NCBI GenBank assembly: GCA_049514435.1 | Contig: JBEKVB010000004.1 | Span: 106,334 to 170,333 of the forward strand | From: UBA4810 sp002479215 | GTDB lineage: Bacteria > Desulfobacterota > Syntrophia > Syntrophales > Smithellaceae | Length of the DNA: 64,000 bases | Reading direction: 5' to 3' | Shown: positions 39,770-49,723 of the stretch, in pieces | Layout of the letters: every line of letters begins with the position of its first letter | Numbering within the stretch: the stretch's first letter is position 1 | Notes under the pieces: model-generated | Seen by the model: the letters and a program-made list of their open reading frames with translations, nothing else | The model's database searches: none | What the model was told of the DNA's origin: nothing | Translations under genes and position numbers: made by a program

Positions 39770-42700
39770 ATGAATCCTTCACGCCCTTTCATCTTGCGTC
39801 CCGTGGCTACATCATTATTCATGGCTGCTATTTTGCTTGCGGGCATTATCGGTTATCATGTACTGCCTATTTCCGCACTGCCTCAGGTTGATTATCCAAC
39901 CATTCAGATTATAACTCTTTACCCCGGGGCAAGTCCGGAAGTTGTTACTTCTTCCATTACTGCGCCGCTGGAGCGCCAATTCGGCCAGATGCCGGGGCTG
40001 AACCAGATGTCTTCGACAAGCTCAGGCGGAGCATCGGTAATCACTTTGCAATTCAGTCTCAGCCTAAGCCTTGATGTCGCGGAGCAGGAAGTGCAAGCGG
40101 CTATCAATGCTGCGACGAACTTTCTTCCCACAGACCTGCCGATGCCGCCGATCTATAGCAAAGTCAACCCGGCTGATGCGCCGATTATGACCCTGGCTAT
40201 AACATCCAAAACCTTGCCATTGCCGAAAGTTCAGGATCTCATCGACACACGTGTCGCCCAAAAAATATCCCAATTGCCTGGTGTCGGACTGGTTAGTATC
40301 AGCGGCGGGCAAAAACCGGCGGTACGCATTAAGGCCAATCCCAAAGCGCTGGCAGCCTATAATCTCATGCTGGAGGATTTGCGCACAGCAATCGGCAATG
40401 CCAACGTCAACGAGCCCAAAGGCAGTTTTGACGGCCCGGAGCTTGCCTCTACAATCGACGCCAATGATCAGCTCAAGTTAGCTGCGGAATATGAAAAAGT
40501 CATCGTCACTTACCGCAATGGCGCTCCGGTACGCATTAGCGATGTAGCGGATGTTCGTGATGATGCTGAGAATGTAAGCCTGGCGGCATGGAGCGATCAA
40601 ACGCCAGCTGTCATCGTGAATATTCAGCGTCAGCCGGGCGCCAATGTCATCGAAGTTGTCAACCGCATTAAGAAACTAATTCCCCAATTGCGTTCATCGT
40701 TGCCCGGTTCGGTTGACGTCATCATGCTGACCGACCGTACCACGACTATCCGGACATCAGTGGAAGACGTTCAATTTGAAATGATGTTGGCCGTCGCTCT
40801 CGTCGTTATGGTCATTTTCCTTTTTCTGCGCAATTTATCCGCCACAATCATTCCGAGTATCGCTGTGCCGCTATCGCTTGTCGGAACATTCGGAGTAATG
40901 TACCTTTTCGGTTTCAGCATCAACAATCTGACTTTAATGGCTTTGACCATCTCGACCGGTTTTGTTGTGGACGATGCCATTGTCGTCATCGAAAATATAG
41001 CCCGTTATATCGAACAGGGATTGTCCCCCATGGAGGCCGCCCTGAAAGGCTCCGCGCAGATTGCCTTTACCATCATTTCGCTTACTTTTTCCCTAATAGC
41101 CGTTCTGATTCCTCTTCTTTTCATGGGAGATGTTGTAGGCCGTCTTTTCCGGGAATTTGCGATCACCTTGGCAGTCGCCATATTGATTTCAGCCGTTATT
41201 TCGCTGACGCTTACACCGATGATGTGTTCCAAACTGTTGCGGCATGTGCCAGAAGAAAAGCAAGGACGTTTTTATCACCAAAGCGGTTTGTTTTTTGAGA
41301 GGGTAATTGCCCGTTACGGTAAGATGCTTACCTGGGTTCTTGAGCATCAAACGGCCACGCTGCTCGTTGCCGGAGGCACTCTGGCGCTGACTATTATAAT
41401 GTATATCTACATTCCCAAGGGTTTCTTTCCGGTGCAGGATACGGGCATGATCATCGGCATATCGGAAGCCCCGCAATCGATTTCTTTTTCCGCCATGGCC
41501 GAGCGCCAGCAATCGCTGGCTAAATTGATTCTGCAGGACCCGGCCGTGGAGAGCCTCTCCTCCTTCATTGGCGTGGATGGAACAAATGTGACATTAAACA
41601 GCGGGCGCATGATGATCAATCTGATACCAAAGAATAAACGCAACCTTGATGCTTCCGGCGTTATCCGTCGTTTACAGGGAAGGCTTGCCGCGGCGGAAGG
41701 TATATTCCTTTACATGCAGCCAGTGCAGGATCTGACGATTGAGGACAAGGTAAGCCGCACACAGTATCAATTTACACTGGAGTGCGCCGATTCTGACGAA
41801 CTCAGCCTTTGGACACGCCGCCTTGTTGATAGCATTTCCCATTCGCCGTATCTTACCGATGTAGCCAGTGATTTACAGGATCAGGGCCTGCAAGCTTATG
41901 TTGATATAGACCGAAGTGCCGCCGGACGGTTGGGCATCACCACTGGCACTATTGATAATGTTCTTTATGATGCTTTCGGCCAACGCCTTGTTTCTACGAT
42001 ATTCACGCAATCAAATCAATACCGCGTGGTTCTGGAGGTCAAGCCCGATTATAAAAAAGGACCGGCTGCGCTGAACAATTTGTACATAACTTCACAATCG
42101 GGAACTCAGGTTCCCCTGGGAGCAATCGCACAGATATCGGAAAAATCAACACCACTTGTCGTCAATCACCAGGGGCAGTTTCCCTGTGCCACAATCTCTT
42201 TTAATCTGGCGCCCGGCGAATCGCTGGGGAATGCCGTTTCGGCTATCGAAAAAGCCGAGCGTGAAATAGGCATACCGATCAGTGTCAAGACCGGTTTTCA
42301 GGGAGCGGCACTTGCTTTCAGTGCTTCACTTACCGGCACGCTGTTTTTGATCCTGGCCGCGATCATCACGGTGTATATCGTACTGGGCATTCTTTATGAA
42401 AGTTATATCCATCCGGTAACGATTCTATCTACTCTGCCTTCCGCCGGAGTGGGCGCTTTGCTGGCGCTGATGATTTCCGGAACCGACCTGGGAATCATCG
42501 GTATCATAGGCATCATCCTGCTTATCGGTATCGTCAAGAAGAATGCCATCATGATGATCGACTTTGCTCTTGATGCTGAGCGCAAAGAGGGCAAGCCGCC
42601 GCGGGAAGCGATATATCAGGCAGCCCTACTGCGCTTCCGGCCGATTATGATGACGACAATGTCTGCCCTACTTGGTGCGCTGCCATTAATGATAGGTACC

Positions 42701-42889
42701 GGTGTGGGTTCGGAGTTACGCCATCCCCTGGGCATTACGATGGTGGGAGGGCTTATTTTCAGTCAGATACTGACACTTTTTACAACTCCGGTAATTTACC
42801 TGGCTTTTGACGGCCTGAGCCGTCGAATCAGGGCACGACTATCCCGTCATTCAGTAGTGGCTGATAAAGGTGATGGAACTGTATCATGA
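39770..42889 (+). CDS. RND efflux transporter, first subunit (MdtB-like)
   Basis: A 1039-aa inner-membrane proton-driven pump with 12 transmembrane helices and two large periplasmic loops. The N-terminus RPFILRPVATSLFMAAILLA and proton-relay TM4 segment GFVVDDAIVVIENIARYIEQ (paired Asp) are typical. The second half repeats the fold (YIVLGILYESYIHPVTILST). It overlaps the next RND gene by four bases (ATGA). In MdtABC the two RND proteins form a mixed trimer, and the same is inferred here. Confidence 0.92.
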   Translation: MNPSRPFILRPVATSLFMAAILLAGIIGYHVLPISALPQVDYPTIQIITLYPGASPEVVTSSITAPLERQFGQMPGLNQMSSTSSGGASVITLQFSLSLSLDVAEQEVQAAINAATNFLPTDLPMPPIYSKVNPADAPIMTLAITSKTLPLPKVQDLIDTRVAQKISQLPGVGLVSISGGQKPAVRIKANPKALAAYNLMLEDLRTAIGNANVNEPKGSFDGPELASTIDANDQLKLAAEYEKVIVTYRNGAPVRISDVADVRDDAENVSLAAWSDQTPAVIVNIQRQPGANVIEVVNRIKKLIPQLRSSLPGSVDVIMLTDRTTTIRTSVEDVQFEMMLAVALVVMVIFLFLRNLSATIIPSIAVPLSLVGTFGVMYLFGFSINNLTLMALTISTGFVVDDAIVVIENIARYIEQGLSPMEAALKGSAQIAFTIISLTFSLIAVLIPLLFMGDVVGRLFREFAITLAVAILISAVISLTLTPMMCSKLLRHVPEEKQGRFYHQSGLFFERVIARYGKMLTWVLEHQTATLLVAGGTLALTIIMYIYIPKGFFPVQDTGMIIGISEAPQSISFSAMAERQQSLAKLILQDPAVESLSSFIGVDGTNVTLNSGRMMINLIPKNKRNLDASGVIRRLQGRLAAAEGIFLYMQPVQDLTIEDKVSRTQYQFTLECADSDELSLWTRRLVDSISHSPYLTDVASDLQDQGLQAYVDIDRSAAGRLGITTGTIDNVLYDAFGQRLVSTIFTQSNQYRVVLEVKPDYKKGPAALNNLYITSQSGTQVPLGAIAQISEKSTPLVVNHQGQFPCATISFNLAPGESLGNAVSAIEKAEREIGIPISVKTGFQGAALAFSASLTGTLFLILAAIITVYIVLGILYESYIHPVTILSTLPSAGVGALLALMISGTDLGIIGIIGIILLIGIVKKNAIMMIDFALDAERKEGKPPREAIYQAALLRFRPIMMTTMSALLGALPLMIGTGVGSELRHPLGITMVGGLIFSQILTLFTTPVIYLAFDGLSRRIRARLSRHSVVADKGDGTVS

Positions 42890-45800
42890 ACATCTCCTCT
42901 CCTTTCATTCATCGTCCTGTAGCGACGACCCTGATCACACTGGGTATTGCTCTGGCCGGCCTGATTGCCTTTAACCTATTGCCGGTAGCATCGCTGCCAC
43001 AGGTGGACTTCCCCACAATATCCGTTCAAGCTTCCCTTCCCGGAGCCAGCCCGGAAACAATGGCCGCCACTGTGGCCACGCCTCTGGAGCGGTCACTAGG
43101 GCGCATTGCCGGCATCACGGAAATGACCTCGATGAGCACGCTGGGACAGACTCGGATCACACTGCAATTTGATCTTGACCGGAATATCGATGGGGCGGCG
43201 CGCGATGTGCAAGCGGCCATCGATGCAGCGCGCAGCCTTCTGCCTTCGAATTTGCCCAGTGAACCGACATATCGTAAAGTAAACCCGGCGGACGCCCCCA
43301 TTCTCATTTTAGCTCTTACCTCGGATACCATGACCAGAGGCCAGCTCTATGATGCGGCATCTACTATTCTGGCGCAAAAACTTTCTCAGGCAAAAGGCGT
43401 CGGCCAGGTTATTGTCGGTGGCAGTTCGCTCCCGGCAGTGCGTGTGGAATTGAATCCGGCCTTGCTCAACAGTTATGGAATAAGTCCGGAGCAGGTGCGC
43501 ATAAACATCGCCGCTTCCAATGCCAACCGGCCCAAGGGCTACGTAGAAGCAGGCGATAAACGCTGGCAGATCTATGCCAATGACCAGGCCAAAAAAGCAG
43601 CCGATTATATTCCGCTGATAGTGGCTTATCGTAATAGCGCGGCAGTGCGCCTTGGGGATTTGGGCACTGTAGTCGATTCGGTATCGGATTTGCGCAATGC
43701 CGGGTTATACAATAGCAAGCCGTCCGTTTTGTTGATCATAACCAAGCAGCCCGGCGCCAACGTCATCGAAACGGTTGATCACATCAAAGAAATTTTACCA
43801 CAGCTGCAAGCCTCTATACCGGCGGCAATCAATTTACAGATTGCCTCTGACCGCACCCCGACAATTCGTACATCATTGACCGAGGTCGAACGCACCTTAT
43901 TGATCTCCATCGCGTTGGTTATTCTTGTTGTATTTTTGTTTTTGCGCAATGTTTATTCGACATTTATTCCCAGTATTGCCGTGCCTGTTTCACTCATCGG
44001 CACCTTCGGCGTTATGTATTTGGCCGGTTACACGTTGGATAATCTTTCCCTGATGGCGCTCACCGTTGCCACCGGCTTTGTCGTTGATGATGCTATTGTT
44101 GTTCTGGAGAATATCTCCCGCCATATTGAGGCAGGACTTACTCCTTTCCAGGCAGCGATTATTGGAGCAAAAGAAGTAGGATTTACTGTGCTTTCGATGA
44201 GTCTCTCACTGATAGCCGTATTTATTCCCATTTTATTGATGGGAGGAGTTGTGGGCAGGCTTTTCCGCGAGTTTGCCGTTACGCTTTCTACAGCCATCAT
44301 GGTTTCTCTCTTTATATCACTAACCACAACGCCGATGATGTGTGCCCGCCTGCTGCGATCGAAAGAAGAGTTGAATACAGGCTGGTTCTATCAAAAAAGT
44401 GAAAAGATATTTGAGGCAGTGCTCAGTTTTTATAGGCGATCGCTAAGTTGGGCCCTGCAGCATAGCCGACTCACAATGGCGACACTATTCATTGTTATCT
44501 GTCTGAATATTTTTCTTTATATCATTATACCCAAGGGGTTCTTCCCTCAGCAGGATTCCGGGGCACTGGTCGGCACGATCCAGGCTGACCAGAATATTTC
44601 TTTTCAGGCCATGCAAGGCAAACTGATCGGCATCATGAACATCATTCGTTCCGATCCAGCTGTTGATGGCATAGCCGGTTTTACGGGAGGCGGGCAACGC
44701 AATTCCGGTTTTATGTACATTAATCTGAAGCCAATTAGTGAGCGCAAGGTTTCCCCCGATCAAATAATGGCCGGGCTGCGTCCCAAGCTGGCACGTGAAG
44801 CGGGGGCAAGTCTTTTTCTTCAAGCGGTTCAGGATATCCGCGTCGGCGGTCGGGCATCCGCTGCCACCTATCAATATACTTTACAAGCTGACGACCTTGC
44901 TGAATTGCACTTGTGGGAAGGGCGTCTCCGGTCTGCATTGAGCGAACTTCCCGAATTGACGGATGTAAATTCAGACGAGCAGGATAGAGGCTTGCAGAGT
45001 TCCGTTACTTTTGACCGGGACACGGCTTCGCGCATGGGAATCACGCCGGCACTGATTGATGCGACGTTAAATGATTACTTCGGTCAAAATGAGGTATCCA
45101 CAATTTACGAGTCTCTAAATCAATACTATGTCGTTATGGAGGCTTCACCTCCCAATTGGCAAAGTCCAGAATCTCTTAAAGACGTATACCTTAGTATCCC
45201 TCCCAATGCTCAACTCCCTAAGGGAGCACAGGTGCCCCTTTTGTCCTTTGCCAACTATGGCTTGACCAATACGCCGCTGGCTGTCAACCATCAGGGACAA
45301 TTTGCCGCATCGACCATTTCTTTTAATCTGCCCCTGGGAGTATCTCTCTCTCAGGCCACAGTGGCGATTCAGAAAACAATGGATCGTCTCGGTGTTCCCG
45401 GCTCCATCAGGGGAAGCTTTCAGGGAACTGCCCGGACATTTCAAGAATCATTAAACAGTCAGCCCTGGCTGATTCTGGCGGCGCTCATTGCCATATATAT
45501 TGTGCTGGGCATACTCTATGAGAGTTATGTACACCCGGTCACCATTTTATCGACACTGCCTTCCGCCGGTGTGGGAGCACTACTCGCCTTGATGATATTC
45601 AATACTGATTTCAGCATCATGGCCTTGATTGGGGTTATTCTGTTGATCGGCCTAGTCAAGAAAAATGCCATCTTGATGATCGACTTTGCTCTGGACAAGG
45701 AACGAAAAGAAGGAAAAAGCCCGGAAGAAGCAATTTTTGAAGCCTGCCTGATGCGTTTCCGGCCAATCATGATGACGACGATGGCGGCGCTCTTCGGCGC

Positions 45801-46011
45801 TTTGCCTTTGATATTACTCACCGGAGCAGGTTCCGAATTCCGCAGGCCTTTGGGAATTTCTATTGTTGGTGGACTGATTGTCAGTCAGATTTTAACACTA
45901 TATACGACTCCTGTCGTTTATTTATACCTTGACCGCTTCCGGCTGTTTTGTTTAAGAGTATTACGACGGAAAAATGACCGTTTGCTGAAGCCCGTATTGG
46001 AGGAAACTTAA
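42886..46011 (+). CDS. RND efflux transporter, second subunit (MdtC-like)
   Basis: A 1041-aa paralogue of the preceding protein, with the same overall fold. The N-terminus is SSPFIHRPVATTLITLGIAL; TM4 is ATGFVVDDAIVVLENISRHI, also with both Asp residues. The second half has AIYIVLGILYESYVHPVTIL and GVILLIGLVKKNAILMIDFA. Loop regions differ most, as expected for subunits with different substrate contacts. Eleven bases separate it from the outer-membrane factor gene. Substrates of Mdt-type pumps include bile salts and novobiocin; here they are unknown. Confidence 0.92.
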   Translation: MNISSPFIHRPVATTLITLGIALAGLIAFNLLPVASLPQVDFPTISVQASLPGASPETMAATVATPLERSLGRIAGITEMTSMSTLGQTRITLQFDLDRNIDGAARDVQAAIDAARSLLPSNLPSEPTYRKVNPADAPILILALTSDTMTRGQLYDAASTILAQKLSQAKGVGQVIVGGSSLPAVRVELNPALLNSYGISPEQVRINIAASNANRPKGYVEAGDKRWQIYANDQAKKAADYIPLIVAYRNSAAVRLGDLGTVVDSVSDLRNAGLYNSKPSVLLIITKQPGANVIETVDHIKEILPQLQASIPAAINLQIASDRTPTIRTSLTEVERTLLISIALVILVVFLFLRNVYSTFIPSIAVPVSLIGTFGVMYLAGYTLDNLSLMALTVATGFVVDDAIVVLENISRHIEAGLTPFQAAIIGAKEVGFTVLSMSLSLIAVFIPILLMGGVVGRLFREFAVTLSTAIMVSLFISLTTTPMMCARLLRSKEELNTGWFYQKSEKIFEAVLSFYRRSLSWALQHSRLTMATLFIVICLNIFLYIIIPKGFFPQQDSGALVGTIQADQNISFQAMQGKLIGIMNIIRSDPAVDGIAGFTGGGQRNSGFMYINLKPISERKVSPDQIMAGLRPKLAREAGASLFLQAVQDIRVGGRASAATYQYTLQADDLAELHLWEGRLRSALSELPELTDVNSDEQDRGLQSSVTFDRDTASRMGITPALIDATLNDYFGQNEVSTIYESLNQYYVVMEASPPNWQSPESLKDVYLSIPPNAQLPKGAQVPLLSFANYGLTNTPLAVNHQGQFAASTISFNLPLGVSLSQATVAIQKTMDRLGVPGSIRGSFQGTARTFQESLNSQPWLILAALIAIYIVLGILYESYVHPVTILSTLPSAGVGALLALMIFNTDFSIMALIGVILLIGLVKKNAILMIDFALDKERKEGKSPEEAIFEACLMRFRPIMMTTMAALFGALPLILLTGAGSEFRRPLGISIVGGLIVSQILTLYTTPVVYLYLDRFRLFCLRVLRRKNDRLLKPVLEET

Positions 46012-46022
46012 AAAGGATAATT

Positions 46023-47450
46023 ATGAAAAAAATGTTAATATGTAAAATGTTTCTTTCGGTTTTATTATTGGTGATATCCGGCTGCGCTGTCGGACCGGAT
46101 TATAAACGCCCCGATGCGCCGGTACCAGCATCTTTCAAGGAACTGAAAGGATGGCGTGAGGCTCTGCCCCGCGATCAGGAAATCAAAACAAAGTGGTGGG
46201 AAGCCTTTGGCGATACTATCCTTAACTCACTGGCAGAGCAGGTAACTGTATCGAACCAGTCGATTGCCCTGGCGGAATCTCAATATCGTCAAGCCCAGGC
46301 GCTGGTACAACTGGCCCGGGCTAGTTACTTCCCAACTGTCAGTGCAGGGGCAGCTTATACCCGCACGCTACCGGGACCGACTAGTGCAGGCTATAGCACG
46401 GTAGACCAGAATCAGGTTTCTCTCAGTGCCGCCTGGGAAGTTGATTTATGGGGGAAAGTGCGCAGGCAAGTGGAATCCAGCACTGCTTCAGCCGAAGCAT
46501 CTTTTGCTGATTTACAAGCTATGCGTTTATCAATGCAGTCAAGTCTGGCACAGAATTATTTTCAATTACGGACATTGGATGCTCAAAAGAAAAATCTCGA
46601 GGAAGCGGTTAAGGCATATGAAAAAGCTCTGGAGCTTACTCAAAACCAATATAAGGCCGGTGTCGCGGCCAAGGCTGATGTCGCCGCAGCCCAAACCCAA
46701 CTTAAAACCACTCAAGCTCAGGCTATCGATGTCGGTGTGCAGCGGGCACAACTGGAGCATGCCATTGCCATCTTAACCGGCAAGCCGCCTGCTGATTTTT
46801 CTCTGCCGCCAGTGACATTTGCTCCGCCGCAAATAAAAATTCCTGTGGGCATTCCCTCCGATCTCTTGGAACGCAGACCGGATATTGCCTCGGCGGAGCG
46901 TAAGATGGCTGCGGCGAATGCTCAAATAGGAGTCGCCAAAGCGGCATATTATCCAGACCTTACTCTTTCCGGGTCATTGGGATATGCAAGCGCAGAGCTG
47001 GCCAGCCTGTTTACATCACCCAGTTTCTTCTGGGCTATCGGACCGATGGCTCTGGCGGCAACTTTATTTGACGCGGGGGCGCGCAGCGCACAGACCGAGC
47101 AGGCAATAGCCGCGTACGATGGAACCGTAGCCTTTTACCGGCAAACTGTTCTGGCAGCATTTCAGGGTGTTGAAGACAACCTGGCCGCCCTGCGCATACT
47201 TGATGAGGAAGCGCAAATGCAGAATCAGGCGGTAAATTCCGCTCACGAATCCCTCACTCTGACAACCAATCAGTATCGGGCCGGAACGGTCAGTTACCTG
47301 AACGTTGTTACCGCCCAAACTATCGCCCTGACCAATGAAAGAACTGCCATCACTATCAGCGGCCAGCGCCTGAGTGCCGCCGTCCTACTCGTCACAGGTC
47401 TGGGTGGCGGGTGGAGTACGTCAGAAGCATCTGGTGTCAATCAAAAATAA
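46023..47450 (+). CDS. Outer-membrane efflux lipoprotein (NodT/OprM family)
   Basis: A 475-aa TolC-like channel. The signal peptide and lipobox SGCAVGPDYKRP are the classic start of the NodT family. Two homologous halves carry long helices: LAEQVTVSNQSIALAESQYR and VAAAQTQLKTTQAQAIDVGV in the first, IGVAKAAYYPDLTLSGSLGY and ANQ-type helices in the second. It completes a tripartite pump with the adaptor and the two RND proteins upstream. The operon probably ends here. Confidence 0.93.
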   Translation: MKKMLICKMFLSVLLLVISGCAVGPDYKRPDAPVPASFKELKGWREALPRDQEIKTKWWEAFGDTILNSLAEQVTVSNQSIALAESQYRQAQALVQLARASYFPTVSAGAAYTRTLPGPTSAGYSTVDQNQVSLSAAWEVDLWGKVRRQVESSTASAEASFADLQAMRLSMQSSLAQNYFQLRTLDAQKKNLEEAVKAYEKALELTQNQYKAGVAAKADVAAAQTQLKTTQAQAIDVGVQRAQLEHAIAILTGKPPADFSLPPVTFAPPQIKIPVGIPSDLLERRPDIASAERKMAAANAQIGVAKAAYYPDLTLSGSLGYASAELASLFTSPSFFWAIGPMALAATLFDAGARSAQTEQAIAAYDGTVAFYRQTVLAAFQGVEDNLAALRILDEEAQMQNQAVNSAHESLTLTTNQYRAGTVSYLNVVTAQTIALTNERTAITISGQRLSAAVLLVTGLGGGWSTSEASGVNQK

Positions 47451-47540
47451 AATTTATAAAATCTGATTGATGCCTGGAGATATGAATAAGAAATTTAGAA
47501 TTTATGTATTATAAGTCTTTCCCAAAAAATCATCATCACG

Positions 47541-47786
47541 ATGACCAATAAAAAATATGTATGGTCTTCTTTTAACTATAACAAAACATTCTTACATTAT
47601 AGGCAATTTGCTCTTTTTGCCAACGTTGGAGTCTTTTTATGGATGGTGACATTTTTGCTTCTAGGATACTTCTTGGGCCACGAATAGTATCTTGTCGCTC
47701 ATTTTTTGAATCGCATTTTCATACCTTTAATCATCTTGTCGGTTTTGATTTTATTTTTAATCGTGTATCTGAAGGAAAAAATATAA
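47541..47786 (+). pseudogene. Decayed DedA-family C-terminal fragment
   Basis: The frame encodes RQFALFANVGVFLWMVTFLL, then LGYFLGHE, then an in-frame TAG (47697), then YLVAHFLNRIFIPLIILSVL and ILFLIVYLKEKI. This matches the last third of DedA proteins (F-x-G-xx-LW-x3-FxxLGYxxG). The N-terminal part is gone and the internal stop confirms decay. An intact DedA gene lies at 62928. Confidence 0.7.
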
Positions 47787-47804
47787 AGGATTACAAAGCA
47801 AAGA

Positions 47805-49055
47805 ATGGATTCAAATGTTAGCGGAATAATTTTTGATAACCTAAAATATTTTAAATTTATATTCCGCACTTTGCAATACCGGAATTATCGTCTTTTTTTC
47901 ATCGGCCAATTCATTTCTCTCATCGGCACGTGGATGCAGCAAATTGCTGTAAGCTGGTTAGTTTATCAAATGACTCACTCGGTGTTTCTATTAGGGCTGG
48001 TCGGCTTCGTCAGCCAAATCCCGACATTTGCTATTTCTCCTTTTGCTGGTGTTTGGTCCGATCGCTTCAATCGGTATCGGATGCTCATTATGACCCAAAC
48101 ACTATCCATGATCCAGGCAATCGTTTTGGCAATACTTGTTTTATCCGGTGTAGTTTCTATTTGGCAAATAATTTTATTGAGCTTGTTTATTGGTTGTGTA
48201 AACGCGATAGATATGCCCACCAGACAATCATTTGTCGTCTATATGATTGATGATCGCAAAGACCTGAGCAACGCCATTGCTCTAAATTCCGCCATGTTTA
48301 ACGCAGCCAGGTTTTTGGGACCATTCATCGCCGGCGTTTTGATTGCTATCGTCGGCGAAGGAATTTGTTTTCTCATCAACGGTTTAAGTTATATTGCTGT
48401 AATTTTGGCTCTATTAGCCATGAATGTCAGCAATATGAAAATTGGATTTAAGAAGTCCAGTGTTATCGAAGAACTAAAAGATGGGTTTACTTATGTCTTT
48501 AGTGACACGAAAATTAAATCCATTCTTTTGCTGGTAGCTCTTACCAGCATAATGGGAGTCCCTTTTATCATCCTCATGCCCGCTTTTGCCAAAGACATAC
48601 TCCAGGGCGGCCCTCATACGCTGGGATTTTTAATGTCCGCACTGGGTGGAGGAGCATTGATGGGAGCTTTTTATCTTGCTGCACGAACGGATGTGAAAGG
48701 TTTACGAAAAATAATAAATCTGGCTGCCCTGCTGTTCGGTATTGGGCTCATTGGACTTTCTTTATCGAACTACTTATGGATTTCCCTATTAATGACGTTC
48801 ATTGCCGGTTTCGGCATGATGGTGCAGGTCGCTTCCAGTAACACCTGGTTACAAACCAATGTAGACGATGATAAACGCGGCCGTATGATGAGCTTTTACG
48901 TGGTCTCTTTTATGGGCACAGCGCCTTTTGGCTCTTTGCTGGCAGGAAGCATGGCTAGAGCTATAGGAGTCTCCAATACAATTTTTATCGGTGGAGCTGC
49001 TTGTATTCTTGGCGCTATTTTTTTCCTGAAATTGTTTCACCGCTCCAAAAATTAA
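47805..49055 (+). CDS. MFS exporter (MFS_3, EntS-like)
   Basis: A 416-aa transporter with about 11-12 transmembrane helices. The N-terminus FRTLQYRNYRLFFIGQFISL, then GTWMQQIAVSWLVYQMTHSV, is highly typical of the MFS_3 family. The loop GVWSDRFNRYRMLIMTQTLS is the motif-A equivalent. Substrates in this family include siderophores and drugs; none can be inferred. It follows a DedA relic and precedes a noncoding gap of about 290 bases. Confidence 0.9.
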   Translation: MDSNVSGIIFDNLKYFKFIFRTLQYRNYRLFFIGQFISLIGTWMQQIAVSWLVYQMTHSVFLLGLVGFVSQIPTFAISPFAGVWSDRFNRYRMLIMTQTLSMIQAIVLAILVLSGVVSIWQIILLSLFIGCVNAIDMPTRQSFVVYMIDDRKDLSNAIALNSAMFNAARFLGPFIAGVLIAIVGEGICFLINGLSYIAVILALLAMNVSNMKIGFKKSSVIEELKDGFTYVFSDTKIKSILLLVALTSIMGVPFIILMPAFAKDILQGGPHTLGFLMSALGGGALMGAFYLAARTDVKGLRKIINLAALLFGIGLIGLSLSNYLWISLLMTFIAGFGMMVQVASSNTWLQTNVDDDKRGRMMSFYVVSFMGTAPFGSLLAGSMARAIGVSNTIFIGGAACILGAIFFLKLFHRSKN

Positions 49056-49351
49056 ATAAATCGTTATTTTTTCTACAAATCTTTTATTTGTCTGTTTTAT
49101 AAAAAAAACGCTTCGCAACAGATTAGTGTAGAACAAAGAAAGGCGTTAATATAAAAATATTTATGTGAACAAACATTACCTTAAAAATCTAATATAATTA
49201 TATTGACCTTATGCCGGAATTTAGGTATTAATTCTGACTCCATTGTACATATGAGATATTAATATTTTCTTTGAAGAATTTTAAATGGTTTTCTTAAATA
49301 TATTTTAATAGCACAACACTTATGAACAGCTCAAAAAGGAGGAATATAATA
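49056..49351. other. A+T-rich intergenic stretch
   Basis: No ORF or RNA gene was recognised. It presumably holds the end of the MFS transcript and the promoter of the small biotinyl carrier gene, but no clear -35/-10 pair or hairpin stands out. Confidence 0.4.
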
Positions 49352-49567
49352 ATGAGCACGGAAATAAAAGCACCCATGACCGGAAAAATCGCCAGCATAG
49401 TTGTTCACGTGGGTGATCAGGTCAATATAGACGACGAGGTCGTCATTATGGATGCCATGAAAATGGAAATACCCGTCTATACGCCCGTTAAGGGGACCAT
49501 CAAAGAAATAAAAGTTAAAGAAGGCGATTCCGTAAAAACCGATCAAGTTCTAATGATCATCGGCTAA
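49352..49567 (+). CDS. Small biotinyl carrier protein
   Basis: A 71-aa stand-alone biotinyl/lipoyl domain. EIKAPMTGKIASIVVHVGDQ begins the hammerhead fold. DAMKMEI carries the AMKM biotinylation site at K37, and TPVKGTIKEIKVKEGDSVKT forms the second half. AAGGAGG lies before the ATG at 49352; a longer frame from 49322 includes that site and is not preferred. It is likely the carrier of a biotin-dependent decarboxylase or carboxylase (for example methylmalonyl-CoA or glutaconyl-CoA decarboxylase), whose other subunits are not in this window. Confidence 0.9.
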   Translation: MSTEIKAPMTGKIASIVVHVGDQVNIDDEVVIMDAMKMEIPVYTPVKGTIKEIKVKEGDSVKTDQVLMIIG

Positions 49568-49723
49568 AAACGGGGGCCTCTTCGGTGGATCTCCTTTGAC
49601 GTCTCCAAACAGTTTCAGAGAAACATTGTTAGCCGGTTGCGACAAGCTGTATTAATTGTGCACCTTGCGTACTTTATTTTTATATATTAATGGCTTTTTC
49701 TTGGAGTTGTGTCGCTTATTAAT

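Noticed and set aside
47639..47821. 60-residue plus-strand ORF before the MFS gene
   Set aside because: A different frame of the same DNA reads as a DedA C-terminus, which explains the region better.
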